A program made the translations under genes and the position numbers. Source: Pararhizobium sp. YC-54 (GTDB lineage Bacteria; Pseudomonadota; Alphaproteobacteria; Rhizobiales; Rhizobiaceae). Taken from it: DNA of 64,000 nucleotides. This document shows, piece after piece, positions 30,180-38,732 of this stretch (position 1 is the stretch's first letter; each line of letters opens with the position of its first letter). Location: the NCBI RefSeq assembly GCF_025847205.1, contig NZ_JAOYTH010000016.1, forward strand, positions 1 to 64,000, in the 5' to 3' direction. The notes below the pieces were generated by a model. That model was not told the origin of the DNA. It saw only the letters and a program-made list of their open reading frames with translations, and ran no database searches.

Positions 30180-30857
30180 CTACCGGACTTTGGAGAATCT
30201 ATCGAACAGCCAATCTACGAGCGGACGATTGCTCTGGTTTGGGAACCCGTAGGCCTCCCAGATCAGCGCGGCGAATTCAATAACACCCTTCCGCGCGACC
30301 CCGGCCTCGTGGCCCGTGATATTGAACCACACTTCACGCATGGCTCGCACGAAGGCATTGTCAAACGGACGATGATAGCCGCCAGCACCTTGGAAAATTA
30401 GCGTTTGAACGGTGGTCCACCTCGTCAGCGATTCTATCGCTTTAGAAAGATCGCCCATCGCCTCCATGAATTCGGGTCTGGCCCTGGAAGGTTCTTTGAG
30501 CGCCTGAAGTTCGAATTCAGCAAACATCCGGGCGTCCGCTTCCAATTCGGCATGCAAATGCCTCAATTTTTCAATCTCGACCATGCGTTTTGCATTGAAC
30601 TCACGGGCCGTTCGCCGATACCTCGAGCTTCGTCGCACCGCCTCAGCAGAAAAGGCCGCCCAAATCATTCCGTTAGCGATTTCTCGCTCGGCGTCCGCCT
30701 CGGTTACGATCAGCCCGTCAACGCTTCTCGCCATGGCAATGGCTTCGCTGACATCAAATTCTGGGTTCCTCAATGACAGCATGACCAGCATAACTGCGGG
30801 ATCGAGCCCCGCAGCCAAAACCGGTTGATAAGTGAGACGATTGGCTCGCATGGTCAC
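30180..30857 (-). CDS. Integrase-linked hypothetical protein
   Basis: No known domain is recognised in this 225-residue protein. It is mainly helical, with an arginine-rich stretch AVRRSSRYRRTAREFNAKRM (about 74-93) that could contact nucleic acid. Its GTG start overlaps the integrase TGA (GTGA at 30854-30857), so it is translationally coupled to the integrase; an ATG two codons later (30851) is the alternative start. It lies between the integrase and the excisionase-type gene, so a role in regulating or aiding recombination is likely but inferred. Confidence 0.65.
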   Translation of the reverse strand: MTMRANRLTYQPVLAAGLDPAVMLVMLSLRNPEFDVSEAIAMARSVDGLIVTEADAEREIANGMIWAAFSAEAVRRSSRYRRTAREFNAKRMVEIEKLRHLHAELEADARMFAEFELQALKEPSRARPEFMEAMGDLSKAIESLTRWTTVQTLIFQGAGGYHRPFDNAFVRAMREVWFNITGHEAGVARKGVIEFAALIWEAYGFPNQSNRPLVDWLFDRFSKVR

Positions 30858-32146
30858 GTCCGCTCGGGCGAGGCGTCCTCCGTAACTGGATTTCCAATTG
30901 CGCTACTTATGTGCGCCGCCGCTTTTGCAAGAGCCTCGCGAACCGGATTGTCGGCAAGGTGTGCATACCTTTGCGTGGTTTTAGCATTGGTATGGCCTAG
31001 GAGCTTTCCAACCACGGGGAGGGATGCTCCGCCGGAGATCGTGACACTAGCGAACGAATGCCTCAAATCGTGCAATCTGACGTCTACAAGGCCGCAATAT
31101 CTGCGAATGGCGTTCCACGGCCCGTCAAGGGTGTTGAGGGGCTTTTTCTTGTCCTTCTCCTGAGGGAAGACATACCCGCTCAACCTTGGCATCTTTCGGA
31201 TGATGTCCATCGCGGGCTCGGGCATATGCAGATTGCGTCGTCCGGCCTTGGTAAAGATGGTGAGAATGTTTCGTTCGAAGTCTATGTCTGTCCATCTCGC
31301 GTGCAGAATTTCTCGTAGGCGTCGGCCAGTCAGTATGAGTACCCTGAGCGCGTTGGTCACAGTCGTGCTTACAATGTACGGCGGGCGGGATCGAGCTATA
31401 TGCTTCGCCTTCTTGCCGGGCTTCGCCTGCGGGGTCGGGTAGGGAATGCCGGTCGTTTCAGCGACGGTTATCGCCGAGCCCAACGCCATCAGCTCGTCGT
31501 CCGACAGAAACCGCTCCCGTGCGTTTTCCTTGTTCTTGCCCACCCCGAAAGTAGGGTTTGTACCCCTTGGAACCAGCCCTGCGACGGCTGCCGAGCCGTA
31601 AAGGCTGCTGATCAACTCGCGACACCTGTTCGCGGTAGCGGGGTTGGTTTTGCTGAGCGTATTGTGAAAGTGCAGCACATCGCTAGAAGCGATCTGATCC
31701 AGTCTCAGTTTTCCAAAGGCAGGACCGATGTGGACCCGCATGTAGGAGCGGTATGTACCGATCGTCTTCTTGGTGAGCTTGGCGTTTTCAGGATGCGCGA
31801 TAGCCACCGCCTCGGCCGCGTCCAGCAGGGTTTTCGCGTACTCGGCTAAGGTTGGAGTTTTCTTGGACTTGCTCCGCTCGGCTGCCGGGTCGCGTCGGCT
31901 GGCAATAGCAAGGACGTGGGACTTCGCCTCGTCGCGGGCCTGATCGGGAGTCATCGCGCCACTATGTCTCCCGATCTTTATTCGCCGTACCTCGCTCTCT
32001 CGTCCTCCCGTTCTATATTCGAAATGATACGTCACCCCGGTTGTCGTGCGTCTTGCTTGAAAGCCCTTCAGATCCGAGTCTCTCAGGACTGTTTTGGGCG
32101 GCTCTTTCATCAGGGCATCGATTGTCGACTTCATGATCTTTGGCAT
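30854..32146 (-). CDS. Tyrosine-type site-specific integrase
   Basis: The 430-residue integrase has an N-terminal arm-binding region (SDLKGFQARRT...YHFEYRTGGRE), a core-binding domain (about 100-210) and the catalytic domain. The catalytic residues are R in TGRRLREIL (about 274), HDLRHSF (about 360), LGHTNAKTTQ and the nucleophile Y in QRYAHLAD (about 393). It should catalyse insertion and excision at the 47-bp tRNA-fMet core. The ATG at 32146 follows AGGAGG by 11 bp; the open frame extends to GTG at 32158, which lies inside the ribosome site. It reads away from attR, 184 bp from the core. Confidence 0.95.
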   Translation of the reverse strand: MPKIMKSTIDALMKEPPKTVLRDSDLKGFQARRTTTGVTYHFEYRTGGRESEVRRIKIGRHSGAMTPDQARDEAKSHVLAIASRRDPAAERSKSKKTPTLAEYAKTLLDAAEAVAIAHPENAKLTKKTIGTYRSYMRVHIGPAFGKLRLDQIASSDVLHFHNTLSKTNPATANRCRELISSLYGSAAVAGLVPRGTNPTFGVGKNKENARERFLSDDELMALGSAITVAETTGIPYPTPQAKPGKKAKHIARSRPPYIVSTTVTNALRVLILTGRRLREILHARWTDIDFERNILTIFTKAGRRNLHMPEPAMDIIRKMPRLSGYVFPQEKDKKKPLNTLDGPWNAIRRYCGLVDVRLHDLRHSFASVTISGGASLPVVGKLLGHTNAKTTQRYAHLADNPVREALAKAAAHISSAIGNPVTEDASPERT

Positions 32147-32187
32147 GGCTGTCAACACCTCCTGTTGATGTGAATGCGGCTCACGTC

Positions 32188-32204
32188 GTCACCGGGTCGT
32201 CACC
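32188..32204 (+). repeat. Candidate integrase arm-type site, right end
   Basis: CGTCACCGGGTCGTCAC matches the left-end copy at 206-222 in 16 of 17 positions and lies 126 bp inside attR, just upstream of the integrase gene. Binding by the integrase or the excisionase-type protein is inferred from the symmetrical placement. Confidence 0.5.
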
Positions 32205-32329
32205 ACAAGGGAAATCGTGGCCAACCACGGAACAGCATGGTGCAAGCAAAACGCCCAGAAAACAAGGTTTTTTCTATCCCGTACGACGGCAGGAAAGCCG
32301 GCATGTCTGTTTGGAAACCTGACCTGTCT

Positions 32330-32376
32330 GGCTCATAACCTGAAGGCCGCAGGTTCAAATCCTGCCCCCGCAACCA
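32330..32376 (+). repeat. attR: second copy of the tRNA-fMet 3' half
   Basis: These 47 bases are identical to 72-118 and include the anticodon loop, T arm and CCA. No 5' half precedes them, so this is a remnant of the target site rather than a functional tRNA. It also encodes, on the minus strand, the last codons of the serine recombinase. Confidence 0.95.
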
Positions 32377-34183
32377 CTGAAACTTGCAAATTCTCCCACT
32401 CGGGATATTTGCACCGAAGCTCCTCCGCGTAAGCGTCGAGGAGCTTTTTGCGTTTCTGCTCCGTGTCGATCTCGCCGGAAGCGATCTTCGCCATCAGATC
32501 ATTCTGCGCGGCTGCGATGAATTGCTGCTCCAGCAGGTCCAGAACCTCCATCGAGGCCATGATGTTGGCGATCGAGCCGTGGACCTGCAAGGATGCCGGC
32601 TGGTGGCCCGGCGTCTTGCCGATCACCACCGTTTGGATAAGATCGCGCACGATCGGCATCAGGCGCGTCTTGGCATAGTCGTCGGCATTGTTGCGGGCAA
32701 TGAAGAGCAGCCTGCGGATGGCAATCTCGACGTTGGCCGGATTGAACTGCGTCTTCAGCTTCGCGATCTTCTCCTGAAAATCTTCTGCCGGCGCTTCTGC
32801 GTTGGCGAGTTCCTGCACCAGCTTCTCGCGAGTGACTTCCAGTTCATCGAGTTGGTCATCCAGGATGGCAAGCCGCGGGCGGCCTTCGGTATGGCGGTCG
32901 TGGATCTGCTGCATGAGGCTCTTCTGGGTTGCCTTGATCGTCGCAAGCTCGGCGTTCAACGCATCTTTGCGGGAAGGCGTACGCTTCAACATGCCGACTT
33001 CATGCGCGACCATCTTCTCCGAAATCCGGTCGAAGATATCGAGAGAGTAGAAGGCGACGGGGATGCAGTTCAGCACCCGTTCCTCCAGGTCCTGGCGCTT
33101 GATGGTTTTAGTGTTGCTGCAGCATTCGCCGTCAAGCTCGTCGATCGGCAGCCGCTTGCGATGGTTGGTGCAGCTATAACGGTCCTTGCCGGAGATTGCG
33201 TAAGGGCCACCGCATTCCGCGCATTCAAGCATGCGGCTCAGGAGATATTCCGGGCGCTGCGTTGCATTTAGCCTGTTGCTCTGCCCGAAATCAAACAGAT
33301 CACCGATCTCCTTTTGCCGGCTCTTCACGCGCTGCCAGAGTTCATCAGGGACAATGCGCATGGACGGTACATCCGTCAGCACCCATTCGTTTGCATCATT
33401 GACGCGGGCTGTTCTGCGCTCGGTATCTGGGTTCTTGCGATAGTTGCGCTTGTTCCAGACCATGCGGCCGATGTAGCTCTCGTTGTTGAGGATGCCGGTA
33501 CCACGGCTGACATGGCCGCGAATGGCCGTGTCGCGCCACTTTTTGCCACGTGGACCGGTAACGTCTTCATTGTTCAACAGATGCGCGATGTCGCGCGGCG
33601 ACATGCCGTCGGCATAGAGCTTGAAGATGCGTTGGACGATCTCGGCCTTATCTGGTTCGATCTCGCGAAGCCCCCTCATACGATCGCCGTTTGCATCGCG
33701 CTGCTGGGACAGCATGTAGCCATAGGCAAGGCAGGTCGATGCCTTGCCCTTGCGCACGGCCGTCTTCATGCCCTCGCGCGTGCGGTAGCGAATCTGTTCG
33801 ACCAGTTCATGGCTGAGCGCGGCACGCATGGCCAGCTCAAGGTCGGTGACAGGTGTGCCGGCATGGACGGTCCACAGTTCGACGTCACGATAGCGAAGCT
33901 CCTTGAGGATCTTCGCGCTGTGCTCGACGTCACGCGACAGCCGGTCAACGGTGACACAGAGAACGACATCGATGCGCTCACGCTTCACATGGGCGATAAG
34001 CTTCTGGATGCCGGGACGAAGCTGATAGCTGGTTCCGCTGATCGCGGCGTCGCAATAGGTCTCGACCAGCTTCCAGCCCTGCCTTTTGACAAAGGCCTCG
34101 CCGAGTTCGATCTGCGTTTCGATCGACACCTCGTGCTGGCGGTCGGTGGAGTAGCGGGCATAAAACAGGACAGTCTTCGTCAT
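32333..34183 (-). CDS. Large serine recombinase (second element)
   Basis: The 616-residue protein has a resolvase-type catalytic domain with the nucleophile in FYARYSTDRQ (Ser12) and DRLSRD (about 84-89). A recombinase domain follows (EIEPDKAEIVQRIFKLYADG...RGTGILNNESYIGRMVWN). It then has a zinc ribbon (CAECGGPYAISGKDRYSC...CC) and a coiled-coil/C-terminal region: the layout of phage and ICE integrases of the large serine family. The C-terminus (VAGAGFEPAAFRL) and stop are encoded by the antisense of the tRNA repeat, a known pattern in recombinases seated at tRNA genes. The start is MTKTVLFYAR; a seven-codon-longer ATG exists upstream. It probably mobilised its own element into this tRNA before the 32-kb island arrived. 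Confidence 0.92.
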   Translation of the reverse strand: MTKTVLFYARYSTDRQHEVSIETQIELGEAFVKRQGWKLVETYCDAAISGTSYQLRPGIQKLIAHVKRERIDVVLCVTVDRLSRDVEHSAKILKELRYRDVELWTVHAGTPVTDLELAMRAALSHELVEQIRYRTREGMKTAVRKGKASTCLAYGYMLSQQRDANGDRMRGLREIEPDKAEIVQRIFKLYADGMSPRDIAHLLNNEDVTGPRGKKWRDTAIRGHVSRGTGILNNESYIGRMVWNKRNYRKNPDTERRTARVNDANEWVLTDVPSMRIVPDELWQRVKSRQKEIGDLFDFGQSNRLNATQRPEYLLSRMLECAECGGPYAISGKDRYSCTNHRKRLPIDELDGECCSNTKTIKRQDLEERVLNCIPVAFYSLDIFDRISEKMVAHEVGMLKRTPSRKDALNAELATIKATQKSLMQQIHDRHTEGRPRLAILDDQLDELEVTREKLVQELANAEAPAEDFQEKIAKLKTQFNPANVEIAIRRLLFIARNNADDYAKTRLMPIVRDLIQTVVIGKTPGHQPASLQVHGSIANIMASMEVLDLLEQQFIAAAQNDLMAKIASGEIDTEQKRKKLLDAYAEELRCKYPEWENLQVSVVAGAGFEPAAFRL

Positions 34184-34258
34184 CGGGGACTCTTGAGTTC
34201 GCATGGAGTATGGGGACATGGTAGCCGGCGGGACGGGGTTTGGGAGCCCCGGCGCCTT

Positions 34259-34314
34259 GCCAAGCCATCATGGCTCGGCGAGCGGCGGATGTTGGCGGCA
34301 ATTATTGCCGCCAA
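34259..34314. promoter_or_regulatory. Two adjacent palindromes upstream of the serine recombinase
   Basis: Positions 34292-34314 form a perfect 23-bp palindrome (11-bp arms TTGGCGGCAAT around one T). Positions 34259-34279 form a 21-bp palindrome with one mismatched pair (GCCAAGCCAT/ATGGCTCGGC). Both lie between the stop of the upstream unknown gene and the recombinase start, on the promoter side. They could be operators or recombination/terminator structures. Confidence 0.5.
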
Positions 34315-34334
34315 TAACGGGCTGCTGCTCAGCG

Positions 34335-35252
34335 CTAGAAGCCCATCGCCGTCCGGTATGCCGTGGCCTCCGGAGTATCGCCACAGAGATAACCGCCGGT
34401 ACGGGGCTCCAGGAGCGATCGCTGGACGTTGCTAATCTCACCGACCCATTCCCAGTGGCTGTCGCTTGGAGTCCGGGTGTGAACATCGCCAGACGAGGTG
34501 ATCATTACACGCGTCGCGCCTGTTTCTGCCTTGATTGCTTCGCGAAACAGCCGATCCTGCTCCTTCAGTCGCCGCTTGTCCTCTGCGGTCGCATGTGTCG
34601 TCGGAACGCGCGACGAAGGTTTGGACGGGATGTGCGCCGCGAAGATGCGGCCGGTGACAACGAATACGTGGTTGACCAACTTGCGACGACCGGGGGCTCG
34701 GTCGATATCAATCATCACGCCGTTGTTGGTCAGATCGCAAAACAACTCACCACTAATTGCGACGCAGTGGTCGGTCAGGAAAACAATGCACGGGTGGCCT
34801 TTGTGAATTCCGGTCCTGTTCTTCAGGTAAGCCGCGAGCGTAGGGCAGCCTTTGACGCTGTGCCACTGGCCAATGTAACCCAGCACTCGCATCGTTTCCT
34901 CAATCTCCGTATCAGACATTGAACTGATAATTGGAGACCGGGGGCGGTGTACCCAATCTGCACCGAAACGAACGAGCCGGACCGCGTCGCGCACCCGGGA
35001 TACCGGCTCACCAGTAATCGAGGCTACCGCGTTGGGACGGGCGTATACGTAGCTGTTGGTGTCGTTATCGACGTCGTGGAGGTGGTGCGTCTTAATCGCA
35101 CCGATAGCGGAAGGGAGGTAGTTCGCCTCGACCCAGAAGCGGATATGGAGGTGACTGTGCTGAAGGTCTCGGCCGCGCCAATTCTGACTTTCCCGCCAGC
35201 CACAGCGAAGGTCGCGATAAGACTCTTTTCTGCCTCCTTCAGTTCGCAACAA
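34335..35252 (-). CDS. Hypothetical protein upstream of the serine recombinase
   Basis: This protein of up to 305 residues is not recognised. Its middle part reads as a well-formed globular domain (VASITGEPVSRVRDAVRLVRFG...ETMRVLGYIGQW...GHPCIVFLTDHCVAISGELFCD). The C-terminus has charged helices (EDKRRLKEQDRLFREAIKAE). The PVSRVRDAVRLVRFG segment may be an HTH-like helix pair. It is in the same direction as the recombinase, 150 bp upstream of it, and likely belongs to the same element. The TTG start at 35252 sits near a GAAGGAGG sequence but is uncertain; translation may begin further in. Confidence 0.55.
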   Translation of the reverse strand: MLRTEGGRKESYRDLRCGWRESQNWRGRDLQHSHLHIRFWVEANYLPSAIGAIKTHHLHDVDNDTNSYVYARPNAVASITGEPVSRVRDAVRLVRFGADWVHRPRSPIISSMSDTEIEETMRVLGYIGQWHSVKGCPTLAAYLKNRTGIHKGHPCIVFLTDHCVAISGELFCDLTNNGVMIDIDRAPGRRKLVNHVFVVTGRIFAAHIPSKPSSRVPTTHATAEDKRRLKEQDRLFREAIKAETGATRVMITSSGDVHTRTPSDSHWEWVGEISNVQRSLLEPRTGGYLCGDTPEATAYRTAMGF

Positions 35253-35512
35253 CCAGATCGACGTATAGGCGACGGTACCAAATCCACCGCGATAGGAGGG
35301 CAGGCTTGGTATGGATCACACTGCCTGCCTCCATCGATGTCTGCGTCAACTGCCGCACAGTCCACGCTCGATGAGATAACCCGCAAGGCAGGCAAGCGAT
35401 GACCGTCGTCGGCGTCTAAAACTTCTCATCCTGCATTGACCCTGGCAACATTAACTAGCCCAGCAGCGCAATTCGGCTTCTTACCTGCGGACGATGCCGC
35501 TATGATCCGGTC

Positions 35513-36790
35513 ATGGATACCCGTGACCGCAACGAGATCGCCGCGTGGTTGGCCGAGGCCGGCCTGCTGGGGATTCGAGACGAGGCCTCGCTGACGCAGG
35601 CATTCTGCGAACGATGCGTCGAGGCCGGACTGCCGCTAGGCAAAGTCTTCGTGATGATCGACACGCTTCATCCGATGTATGAGGCGCGCGCGTTTTTCTG
35701 GGACGAGGATCCCGAAAACCCTTTCCGCGAAGAAGAACATGTTGGCAGTCGTGATCCGGAAGGTACGGCTCAGTGGTCGCGTAGCCCCTTCCTGCAAATG
35801 CTGCGTCGACGCGAGACGTCGCTGCGCTGCCGGTTGGCGCACGGCGAAACCCACGGCTATCCAGCGATCCAGGAATTATGTGACGCTGGTCAGACTGACT
35901 ATCTCGCTTTCGTCTATCGCACGCGGCAGGCAGTACGCGTCGAAGATGTCGACGCATTCTATGCGCGTTTCACCACGGCTCGGCCGGGCGGATTCAGCGA
36001 CGTTGATGTGGCCTGCCTGGCGCAACTTACGCCTCACCTCGGCCTCGCCATCAGGTCCGCTGCACAAACCCGGCTGACGAAGACGCTCGCCGAAGCATAT
36101 CTCGGTCGCGATGCCGGCCGGCGTGTGCTCAGCGGCGCGATTCGACATGATGCTGTAAGGCGTATCCGGGCCGTGCTCTGGTATTCGGACATCACCGGCT
36201 ACACCCATCTCTCCGAGTCCGTGCAGGTCGATCAGTTGATCCCGCTGATCAACGACTATGCAGAGGCGGTGATTGGGGCGGTCAGGTCGGCCGGCGGTGA
36301 TGTCCTGAAGCTGATCGGAGACGGTGTGCTGGCGATGTTTACGAGTTCCCGGCCGGAATATGCGTGCCGAGCGGCCGTTGACGCGGAGCACGATCTACGG
36401 CTGCGGCTCGGCCAGCTTGCACGCCGCCGCAAAACAGAGGGCCTGCCTGTCGCCGACATCCATCTCGGTCTGCATGCGGGCGATGTGTTCTATGGCAACA
36501 TCGGCACACCCGACCGGCTCGATTTCACTGTGGTTGGCCAGGCAGTCAATGAAGTAAGCCGCATCAGCGACATGTGCCAATCCACAGGGCGAAACATGCT
36601 CTGCTCCTCAGAGTTCGCCGACCTCCTGCTGGGGGAGGAACGAGACAAGCTCGTTTCCGTCGGGCGATTTGCGTTGAAAGGAGTTGGAAAAGCCAAGGAA
36701 TTGTTCACGCTCGATCCAAGCCTTGCAGCCGCCGGTACGACACCGAAAATGAGGACCTCTCGCCGGCGGGCATCTGGGGCGAGGCATTGA
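35513..36790 (+). CDS. Class III adenylate/guanylate cyclase
   Basis: The 425-residue protein has an N-terminal sensory region without clear membrane segments (about 1-200). A class III cyclase catalytic domain follows, with metal-binding aspartates in VLWYSDITGYTHLSE (about 222) and GGDVLKLIGDGVLAMF (about 262-277), and the C-terminal GLHAGDVFYGNIG and FTVVGQAVNEVSRI (about 337-350) segments. It should make cAMP (or cGMP) in the cytoplasm. Rhizobia carry many such cyclases. Its TGA overlaps the ATG of a truncated methyltransferase (TGATG), implying a former two-gene operon that has lost its second gene. Confidence 0.9.
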   Translation: MDTRDRNEIAAWLAEAGLLGIRDEASLTQAFCERCVEAGLPLGKVFVMIDTLHPMYEARAFFWDEDPENPFREEEHVGSRDPEGTAQWSRSPFLQMLRRRETSLRCRLAHGETHGYPAIQELCDAGQTDYLAFVYRTRQAVRVEDVDAFYARFTTARPGGFSDVDVACLAQLTPHLGLAIRSAAQTRLTKTLAEAYLGRDAGRRVLSGAIRHDAVRRIRAVLWYSDITGYTHLSESVQVDQLIPLINDYAEAVIGAVRSAGGDVLKLIGDGVLAMFTSSRPEYACRAAVDAEHDLRLRLGQLARRRKTEGLPVADIHLGLHAGDVFYGNIGTPDRLDFTVVGQAVNEVSRISDMCQSTGRNMLCSSEFADLLLGEERDKLVSVGRFALKGVGKAKELFTLDPSLAAAGTTPKMRTSRRRASGARH

Positions 36791-36954
36791 TGGGACAAGA
36801 CCTGTCGCTGCGCCTGGCCGCCTGTATCAATGCGCTTCCGCTTAGACAGGGCATGCCCGTATTGGAGATCGGATGCGGCTGCAGCCCGCGACTCGCGGCG
36901 AGCCTTGAACGTCCGCTTGATAAGAACCGAGACCAAAAGCTGACAGTCCGCTGA
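36790..36954 (+). pseudogene. Truncated SAM-dependent methyltransferase
   Basis: The first 30 residues (LSLRLAACINALPLRQGM then VLEIGCGCSP) match the start of a class I methyltransferase with its motif I (VLEIGCG). The reading then loses similarity and stops after 54 codons, where the intact family runs to about 200 residues. The break falls right after the AdoMet glycine motif, probably at a rearrangement joint. Confidence 0.6.
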
Positions 36955-37203
36955 CGGCCCCGGAAGTGCCGGGCGGCAACGCGCCGTCATTCCGGTCGTT
37001 CGCAACGCCCGTGGAAGTTCCTGAAAGCTGCCTTTCAAGCTTGATGGTGACAGTCGCTCAGGCGGGCCTATTGAAATGGCCGATTCTACAGATCTCTTCG
37101 CACTGTTCGACTTGCGGTGTAGGTTCGTTGGCCAGCCAAATCAGGAATTTTGTGATTTCCGCCCGCCAGTTCGATTTCTCCCTCTGGTCGCTCGATCGGT
37201 TCC

Positions 37204-37242
37204 CCGAAGATTATGCTGTTCGATGAACCAACGTCGGCCCTA
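37204..37242 (+). pseudogene. Shard of an ABC-transporter ATPase (Walker B)
   Basis: One frame reads PKIMLFDEPTSAL, the Walker B and following turn of polar amino-acid-type ABC ATPases, with unrelated sequence on both sides. At 13 residues it is only a shard, flanked on the right by an insertion-sequence remnant. Confidence 0.45.
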
Positions 37243-37302
37243 GGCTCAGGACCTATTCATTTGGTTTGATATGTGATTCTGGCTTCCAACAGGAGGTCTG
37301 TG

Positions 37303-37425
37303 ATGGGTGATTTGTTTCTGCTGAGCGAGCGCCAAATGGCGCGGATATCGCCGTTCTTCCCGCAGCGTGGCGCGGGGTTCCGCGGGTCGATGACCGGCGG
37401 GTGGTGAATGGTATCGTGGCAATGG
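37303..37425 (+). pseudogene. Frameshifted IS5-type transposase remnant
   Basis: The start MGDLFLLSERQMARISPFFP is typical of IS5-family (IS1031/IS427-like) transposases and is preceded by an AGGAGG ribosome site. Near 37375 the frame shifts and continues in another phase as GVPRVDDRRVVNGIV, the expected next segment. Everything beyond is missing, so only about 40 of some 250-270 codons survive. Confidence 0.7.
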
Positions 37426-37578
37426 CGTCGAAATCTTCCAACAGGCAACGCCCTGGAAGCTTTCCTCAGCCTCGGACTGGGGCTGCAGAGCAATCCGGGC
37501 TCCCGATGAAACCCGACGCCGGCTACTCAAGGGGCACCCGCGGCAGGATTGTTGCCACTGCCTACCGTCGAAGCGCCG

Positions 37579-38580
37579 CTACTGCACCGTGATCACGACC
37601 TTGCCCTTCGCTCGACCAGTCTCGACATAGGCCAAAGCCTCGGGCGTCTGGTTGAAGGGAAATATCTTGTCCACGACGGCGCGCAAGGCCCCACTGTCGA
37701 TCAACCCGGCGATTTGATCGAGCTGCCGACCATTAGCGCGCATGAACAGGAAGGAATAATGAACGCCACGCTTCTTCGCCTTCTTGCGCACGCTGAGGCT
37801 CAACAGCCGGACGACAAGCTTCAAGAGCGCATTCAGTCCGAGATCCTCGGCAAAGGCCGGGTCCGGCGGGCCTGAAATAGAGACGAGATGGCCGCCAGGT
37901 TTCAGGACATTGAGTGACTTCGCAAGCGTCTTTGGGTCCTGGCTGTTCAGCACAACGTCATAACCGGAGAGAATTTTTTCAAAGTCCTGGCTGGTGTAGT
38001 CGATCACCACATCCGCGCCGAGGCCTTTGACCAGCGCTGCATTCTTCGCGCTCGTCGTCGTGGCGACCGTCGCGCCCAGATGCTTGGCAAGCTGGATCGC
38101 GATCGTCCCGACGCCGCCCGAACCCGCCTGAATAAAGACCTTTTGGCCCGGCTGCACCTTCGCGATATCCACCAGGGCCTGCCACGCGGTCAGTGCGACC
38201 AGCGGGATGGACGATGCATCTTCCATATCGAGCGTGCGGGGTTTCAATGCTGCATCATCTTGGTGGATGGCGATCAATTCCGCAAACGTGCCGACGCGGT
38301 GATCCCTCGGCCGGGCGTAAATCTCGTCGCCGATCTTGAAACGGCTAACGCCGGAGCCGACCTTGACGACCGTTCCGGCAACGTCGTGGCCTAGCACGAA
38401 GGGCGGACGGTAGGGCAGGAAAATCTTGAACTCGCCGGCCCTGACCTTTGAGTCCAGCAAGTTGACGGCCGTAGCATGAACGCGCACGAGGACGTCGCCG
38501 TTTTGCAACTGGGGTTCCGGCAATTCGGCGAGGCGTAGTGCGCCCTTCTTCTTGTACTTGTCGACGACATAAGCTCTCAC
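37579..38580 (-). CDS. Zinc-free NADPH:quinone oxidoreductase-like MDR protein
   Basis: This 333-residue medium-chain dehydrogenase/reductase has GroES-like and Rossmann domains. FVLGHDVAGTVVKVG (about 61-75) and the nucleotide motif IQAGSGGVGTIAIQLAK (about 149-165) are clear. The cysteine and histidine ligands of the zinc alcohol dehydrogenases are absent, placing it with quinone/enone reductases. It should reduce quinones or activated alkenes with NADPH. It lies behind the TetR gene on the same strand and opposite the SDR gene, and is probably controlled by the TetR protein and induced by an electrophile or xenobiotic. Confidence 0.88.
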   Translation of the reverse strand: MRAYVVDKYKKKGALRLAELPEPQLQNGDVLVRVHATAVNLLDSKVRAGEFKIFLPYRPPFVLGHDVAGTVVKVGSGVSRFKIGDEIYARPRDHRVGTFAELIAIHQDDAALKPRTLDMEDASSIPLVALTAWQALVDIAKVQPGQKVFIQAGSGGVGTIAIQLAKHLGATVATTTSAKNAALVKGLGADVVIDYTSQDFEKILSGYDVVLNSQDPKTLAKSLNVLKPGGHLVSISGPPDPAFAEDLGLNALLKLVVRLLSLSVRKKAKKRGVHYSFLFMRANGRQLDQIAGLIDSGALRAVVDKIFPFNQTPEALAYVETGRAKGKVVITVQ

Positions 38581-38732
38581 TGGAAATCTCCGGTCTGTGT
38601 TGTTTCTTGCCTTGCAAGGTTTTGATTTCGCCGTGCGCTCTGCACAGATTCAGGAATCGTCGGAGGCAATGACTCCGCGTGTGACCTCGTCCGAAAACTC
38701 ATGGAGCGCGCGCTTTTGTATGGATTTCAGAC

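Noticed and set aside
32330..32376. Second tRNA-fMet gene
   Set aside because: Only the 3' half (from the base before the anticodon loop) is present; no D arm or 5' acceptor strand precedes it, so it is an att remnant.
32384..34435. Long plus-strand ORFs opposite the serine recombinase
   Set aside because: They are antisense to a gene with clear catalytic and zinc-ribbon motifs and have no motifs of their own.
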